From assembly GCA_902802815.1 (NCBI GenBank), contig CADCNQ010000026.1, forward strand, positions 1 through 34,419: a DNA stretch of 34,419 nt, read 5' to 3'. The notes below the pieces were generated by a model that saw only the letters and a list, made by a program, of their open reading frames with translations, ran no database searches and was not told the origin of the DNA. This document shows, in pieces, positions 34,075-34,419 of the stretch; position 1 is the stretch's first letter, and the number at the start of each line of letters is the position of its first letter. The translations under genes were made by a program, and so were the position numbers. The stretch is from an uncultured Bacteroidales bacterium. Lineage in GTDB: Bacteria > Bacteroidota > Bacteroidia > Bacteroidales > Bacteroidaceae.

Positions 34075-34419
34075 ATGAAGAAGACCCTTTTGGTTGTGAC
34101 ACTATTCTCCTGCCTTGCTGTGCAGGCTGCTATTACTGATGTCACATCTAAATATCTTACTAACCCTGACTTCGCAGCCCGCTATGCGGGATGGTTTAAT
34201 CAGGCCGGCACCAAAGGTGTCACAGGCGGGTTCGTGCATCAGACAAATGATCTATTTGTAAAGAAGCACGCAGAAGTATACATGGAAAAAAATGTTTCTG
34301 TGGGAAGTAAAATACCTAATTGTGACATGTACCAACACCTGAAGGGTCTTCCTTCCGGCACATACACTCTCGTGTGTGCAGCATTCTGCGGTAACGGCTC
34401 CGGAGGTAATTACACACCG
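34075..34419 (+). CDS. Start of a secreted protein, cut by the window edge
   Basis: An ATG 2 nt after the previous stop opens a frame that runs to the last base (115 codons, no stop). It begins with a signal peptide (MKKTLLVVTLFSCLAVQAA). It continues with YLTNPDFAARYAGWFNQAG, the pattern at the start of many surface carbohydrate-active proteins of Prevotella, and MYQHLKGLPSGTYTLVCAAFCGNG, which looks like a carbohydrate-binding-type beta-sandwich strand. The spacing shows it shares a transcript with the GH128-like gene. The catalytic part, if any, is beyond the window. Confidence 0.75.
   Translation, partial: MKKTLLVVTLFSCLAVQAAITDVTSKYLTNPDFAARYAGWFNQAGTKGVTGGFVHQTNDLFVKKHAEVYMEKNVSVGSKIPNCDMYQHLKGLPSGTYTLVCAAFCGNGSGGNYTP

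Overview
The window looks like a chromosomal segment of a Prevotella-type member of the Bacteroidales. Several signs agree. At least seven intergenic sites match the Bacteroidota -7 box TAnnTTTG, and genes generally lack Shine-Dalgarno sequences. The content is also typical of the order: a DUF4270-type lipoprotein, a half-length starch-synthase protein, panC/panD, methylmalonyl-CoA epimerase, lpxD-lpxC-lpxA-miaA, and secreted glycoside hydrolases, one with a type IX secretion (T9SS) style C-terminal tail. The genus is inferred; no rRNA or other marker gene is present.

Layout. 1-1900 is an accessory stretch: a small M15 peptidase, a YafQ-type toxin-antitoxin pair, and about 800 bp without a gene that is packed with short periodic repeats and a chain of perfect hairpins. 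1862-8319 (minus strand) carries a truncated starch synthase, a DUF4270 lipoprotein, carB and a sugar-nucleotide transferase, and ends at a clear intrinsic terminator. 8459-12294 (plus) carries panC, panD, methylmalonyl-CoA epimerase, pgk and a solute-binding-like lipoprotein. 12289-16501 (minus) is a very tight operon: dapA, a MaoC/NodN hydratase-like gene, kdsA, kdsD and a secreted phospholipase-D/cardiolipin-synthase-like gene. 16597-19053 (minus) is ligA behind a small unknown gene. 19399-20736 holds a low-molecular-weight phosphatase convergent with a RecB/MGME1-like nuclease. 20836-29962 (plus) is a long run: purM, prfA, a small membrane protein, pyrF, lpxD, lpxC, lpxA, miaA and a class A penicillin-binding protein. 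30024 to the right edge holds a GH43 enzyme, a GH128/Asl1-like enzyme with an FN3-like region and a T9SS-type tail, and the start of another secreted protein.

How the genes fit together. The core is cell-envelope building (lipid A first steps by LpxA/C/D, Kdo by KdsA/KdsD, peptidoglycan by the PBP and DapA) mixed with nucleotide (carB, pyrF, purM), CoA (panCD) and central carbon metabolism (pgk, epimerase). The right end turns to extracellular polysaccharide breakdown.

No clearly new multi-gene system is visible. The most unusual signals are non-coding: (1) a 99-bp array of nine 11-nt units that keeps its phase through an inversion (19211-19309); (2) a chain of hairpins whose stems differ while loops or flanks are shared (1433-1786); (3) recurrent arrays of 7- and 8-nt units of the TTGAnAG type at gene ends. 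Among genes, the most notable points are an LpxC that lacks the FabZ half usual in Bacteroidota and a starch synthase that lacks its C-terminal half.
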